Shown here: positions 41,408 to 42,931 of the stretch, one piece after another
How positions within the stretch are numbered: the first letter of the stretch is position 1
Layout: each line of letters begins with the position of its first letter
Source of the DNA: Acidisoma sp. L85
Lineage (GTDB): Bacteria; Pseudomonadota; Alphaproteobacteria; Acetobacterales; Acetobacteraceae
Length of the DNA stretch: 42,931 nt
Assembly (NCBI RefSeq): GCF_009765865.1
Contig: NZ_LMUQ01000053.1
Coordinates: forward strand, 1-42,931
Direction: 5' to 3'
The notes under the pieces: model-generated
What the model was told of the DNA's origin: nothing
Seen by the model: the letters and a program-made list of their open reading frames with translations, nothing else
Database searches by the model: none
Program-made: the position numbers and the translations under genes

Positions 41408-42121
41408 ATGGACCGGATCGAGCCAGGGCACGAAGCACAGGAGCATGACGGGGCTGAGCAGGCGTTCGAGGCATTGCGCGAGGAGGTGACGGCGCTGCGG
41501 CGTGGCGTCGAGCTGGTCTATCGCCAAGGGCAGGATGCGAAGAAGCCGACCGATACCGGCCCGGATTATACCCTCACGCTGGGGGCGATCGCGAAGGAGC
41601 TGAAAGGTGTCGCCGCGCGACTGGACGCGATGGAGCGTGCTCCGGCGCTGGCCACGACACCGGCGCGGCAGGCTGCCGAGCTGCGCCGGGAATTGCTCCA
41701 CATCGGGCAGGACGCGCGGGGTGGGCTGGTGCATAGCCAGGCCCAGCTTGACGGGACCGTGCGCGAGCTGCGCGGCATGATCAGGTCCGCCCGTGACAAG
41801 CAGGACCAGCAGCAATGGCTTTGGACGGCGGGCGCATGCGGCGCGATGGGCGGCGTGCTGTTGTGGTTCATGCTGACGGCCATGTTGCCTTGGGGTGGCG
41901 GCACCTGGCTGGCAGGCCTGGCCTTTGGCGGACGTTGGAACGCCGGTCAGGTCATGATGCAGGACGCCAATTCGGCCGCGTGGAACCGGATGGTGCGGCT
42001 TTACAAGGCGTGCCCATCCGATAGTGCGACAGAATTATGCGAGGCCTCGCTGGCGGTAGGGATGATTCCACCGTCACGGCCCCTGCCGCATGAGAACCGC
42101 ACAAGACAGCAAACGCCGTGA
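41408..42121 (+). CDS. DUF6118 family membrane protein
   Basis: A 237-residue protein. Residues 1-135 are charged and helical, probably coiled coil (EAQEHDGAEQAFEALREEVT, ELRRELLHIGQDAR). A transmembrane segment lies at about 137-178 (LWTAGACGAMGGVLLWFMLT, AMLPWGGGTWLAGLAF). A cytoplasmic or periplasmic tail with ACPSDSATELCEASL, two Cys, follows. DUF6118 proteins are regularly found directly after traA in sphingomonad plasmids, so a part in transfer is likely although no function is established. It starts four bases after traA. Confidence 0.8.
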   Translation: MDRIEPGHEAQEHDGAEQAFEALREEVTALRRGVELVYRQGQDAKKPTDTGPDYTLTLGAIAKELKGVAARLDAMERAPALATTPARQAAELRRELLHIGQDARGGLVHSQAQLDGTVRELRGMIRSARDKQDQQQWLWTAGACGAMGGVLLWFMLTAMLPWGGGTWLAGLAFGGRWNAGQVMMQDANSAAWNRMVRLYKACPSDSATELCEASLAVGMIPPSRPLPHENRTRQQTP

Positions 42122-42439
42122 AAGCTAAACAACGACGATTAGCGGCCTTGATACCGATGGTTGACTATAAGACGGTTGGGAACCGATTAGGGACTGGTCC
42201 GAGCCAAAGCCCATCACGAAGTTGCCTTAGCCGTCTTCATCGCCAGCAGGTCCCGCCTTCATCATCTTCGAACCCCCGCCTCTTTGAGCCGCAGGTTCAT
42301 CATCAAGAACAGCCCAGTAACCCCACCTGCATCACGTCTATGTCAAGATGGTCCTCGTGTCCGGAACTTCGGACCACGGTCATTGCGTTCGCGCCGCATC
42401 GCCCAATTTCCTCATCTATTTTATCGTCAGGAAGTAGAC
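42122..42439. other. Spacer after the transfer genes
   Basis: About 320 bases with no recognised gene. Frames here are short and unlike known proteins. Confidence 0.4.
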
Positions 42440-42750
42440 ATGAGCGACGTTCAAGCGGGGAGTGCCTCATCGACTTCCAAAGACGTCGCAGATGATCTTG
42501 CGGTTTTGAAAAGTGACGTGGCGGCTCTCATCAAAGAGATGAAGGATCTGGCCATACGAGAGGGAAGTCGGATCGGACAGAACGCAGCCGAAAAGATTAG
42601 CGGCAGCGCCTCCGACATCTATGGCGGGTGTCAAAACAAACTCAGCGTTCCGCAGAGGCTGTCGGTCAGCATGTTCAGGACTGGCCCGTCTCCAGTCTGC
42701 TGATTGCCTTCGTCGGTGGCTTTGCCATCTCCAAACTCTTCACCCGCTGA
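42440..42750 (+). pseudogene. YqjD/ElaB-like (DUF883-type) membrane protein with a frameshift
   Basis: It starts at ATG 42440 after AGGAAG. It reads SKDVADDLAVLKSDVAALIK, EMKDLAIREGSRIGQNAAEK, ISGSASDIYGG. One base is missing near 42627, after which the other frame continues RSAEAVGQHVQDWPVSSLLI, AFVGGFAISKLFTR, stop at 42750. The joined protein would be about 103 residues: an amphipathic helix, then one C-terminal transmembrane segment with Gly-Gly, as in YqjD/ElaB proteins that sit in the inner membrane and bind ribosomes. As written, the frame loses its membrane anchor. Confidence 0.7.
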
Positions 42751-42761
42751 GGACGCATTGA

Positions 42762-42931
42762 ATGCCATCGATGGGCAGCCTGGTGAAGTTGGGCACCACT
42801 CTAGCGTTCAATCCGATGACGATGGTGCAGAACGCGCTAGCGTCGGTGCGACGCACTGCAATTTTGATTGTTTGCGCTCTGGTCGCTGGTCTGATCGTCT
42901 TGCCGGCAATTGGCTGCCTGATGGCGGCGCT
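42762..42931 (+). CDS. YqjE-like membrane protein, N-terminal part (cut by window end)
   Basis: ATG at 42762 opens a frame running off the window: MPSMGSLVKLGTTLAFNPMT, MVQNALASVRRTAILIVCAL, VAGLIVLPAIGCLMAA. It has a strong transmembrane segment at about residues 34-55. It follows the YqjD-like gene by 11 bases, as yqjE follows yqjD, so a YqjE/holin-like membrane partner is suggested by order and topology. The family match is weak and the rest of the gene is outside. Confidence 0.5.
   Translation, partial: MPSMGSLVKLGTTLAFNPMTMVQNALASVRRTAILIVCALVAGLIVLPAIGCLMAA

Noticed and set aside
1-42931. tRNA or rRNA genes
   Set aside because: No stretch with rRNA character or a convincing tRNA cloverleaf was noticed on either strand. 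A covariance-model search was not possible.

Overview
The window looks like part of a plasmid, or of a plasmid-derived region, from an alphaproteobacterium. The reasons are an iteron-type RepA origin with a ParA-like partition pair, a Ti-type relaxase TraA with divergent traC/traD, and insertion sequences of the IS5, IS6 and IS3(IS2) groups. The TraA plus DUF6118 pairing and the TTAAGCG-type iterons point towards sphingomonads or a related group. The species cannot be fixed from sequence alone. Judged by eye, the 12.4-30 kb block is poorer in G+C than the transfer region from 33 kb onward, so the window is a mosaic.

Layout. 0-4.7 kb: a stress and metabolism remnant battered by IS elements. 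It holds an IS5 transposase end, the tail of a nickel/cobalt permease, an intact DUF4331 protein, msrA, msrB with an in-frame stop, an Old Yellow Enzyme fragment, and pieces of an IS6 transposase in both orientations. 4.7-7.7 kb: a large winged-helix/NB-ARC/TPR regulator. 7.7-12.3 kb: decayed DNA with IS6 and AraC remnants, one intact LysR regulator, an IS3 (IS2-group) element and a recombinase tail. 12.4-30 kb: a surface-polysaccharide locus. It has a free-standing adenylation domain, two tandem WcbI-family proteins, a Stealth phosphotransferase, a GT1 glycosyltransferase, a SAM methyltransferase, a small repeat protein, a large GT2-WbsX fusion, an acyl carrier protein, an FkbH-type HAD/GNAT protein, a glycine/histidine-rich RTX-like protein and an exported beta-helix protein. 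30-33.1 kb: plasmid maintenance (parA, ribbon-helix-helix partner, iterons, rep). 33.3-37.1 kb: accessory genes (ku fragment, tyrosine recombinase, DUF6880 protein, receiver-domain remnant, 22-bp repeat array, toxin-antitoxin pair). 37.4-42.9 kb: mobilisation genes (traD, traC, candidate oriT, traA, DUF6118) and a YqjD/YqjE-like membrane pair, the last cut by the window end.

How the genes may work together. The polysaccharide block reads as a chain-building set (GT1, GT2-WbsX, Stealth) plus a decoration set. FkbH proteins load a glyceryl-type unit onto an ACP in known pathways, adenylation domains activate carboxylic acids, and WcbI proteins are CoA-binding putative acyltransferases. A glycan carrying an unusual acyl or phospho-acyl substituent is a reasonable inference, not something the sequence proves. 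The RepA/ParA module and the TraA/TraC/TraD/oriT module would provide stability and mobilisation; no mating-pair-formation genes are visible. Several genes carry single-base deletions or a nonsense codon while the longest genes are open, so most breaks look like real decay, but base-level errors should be excluded.
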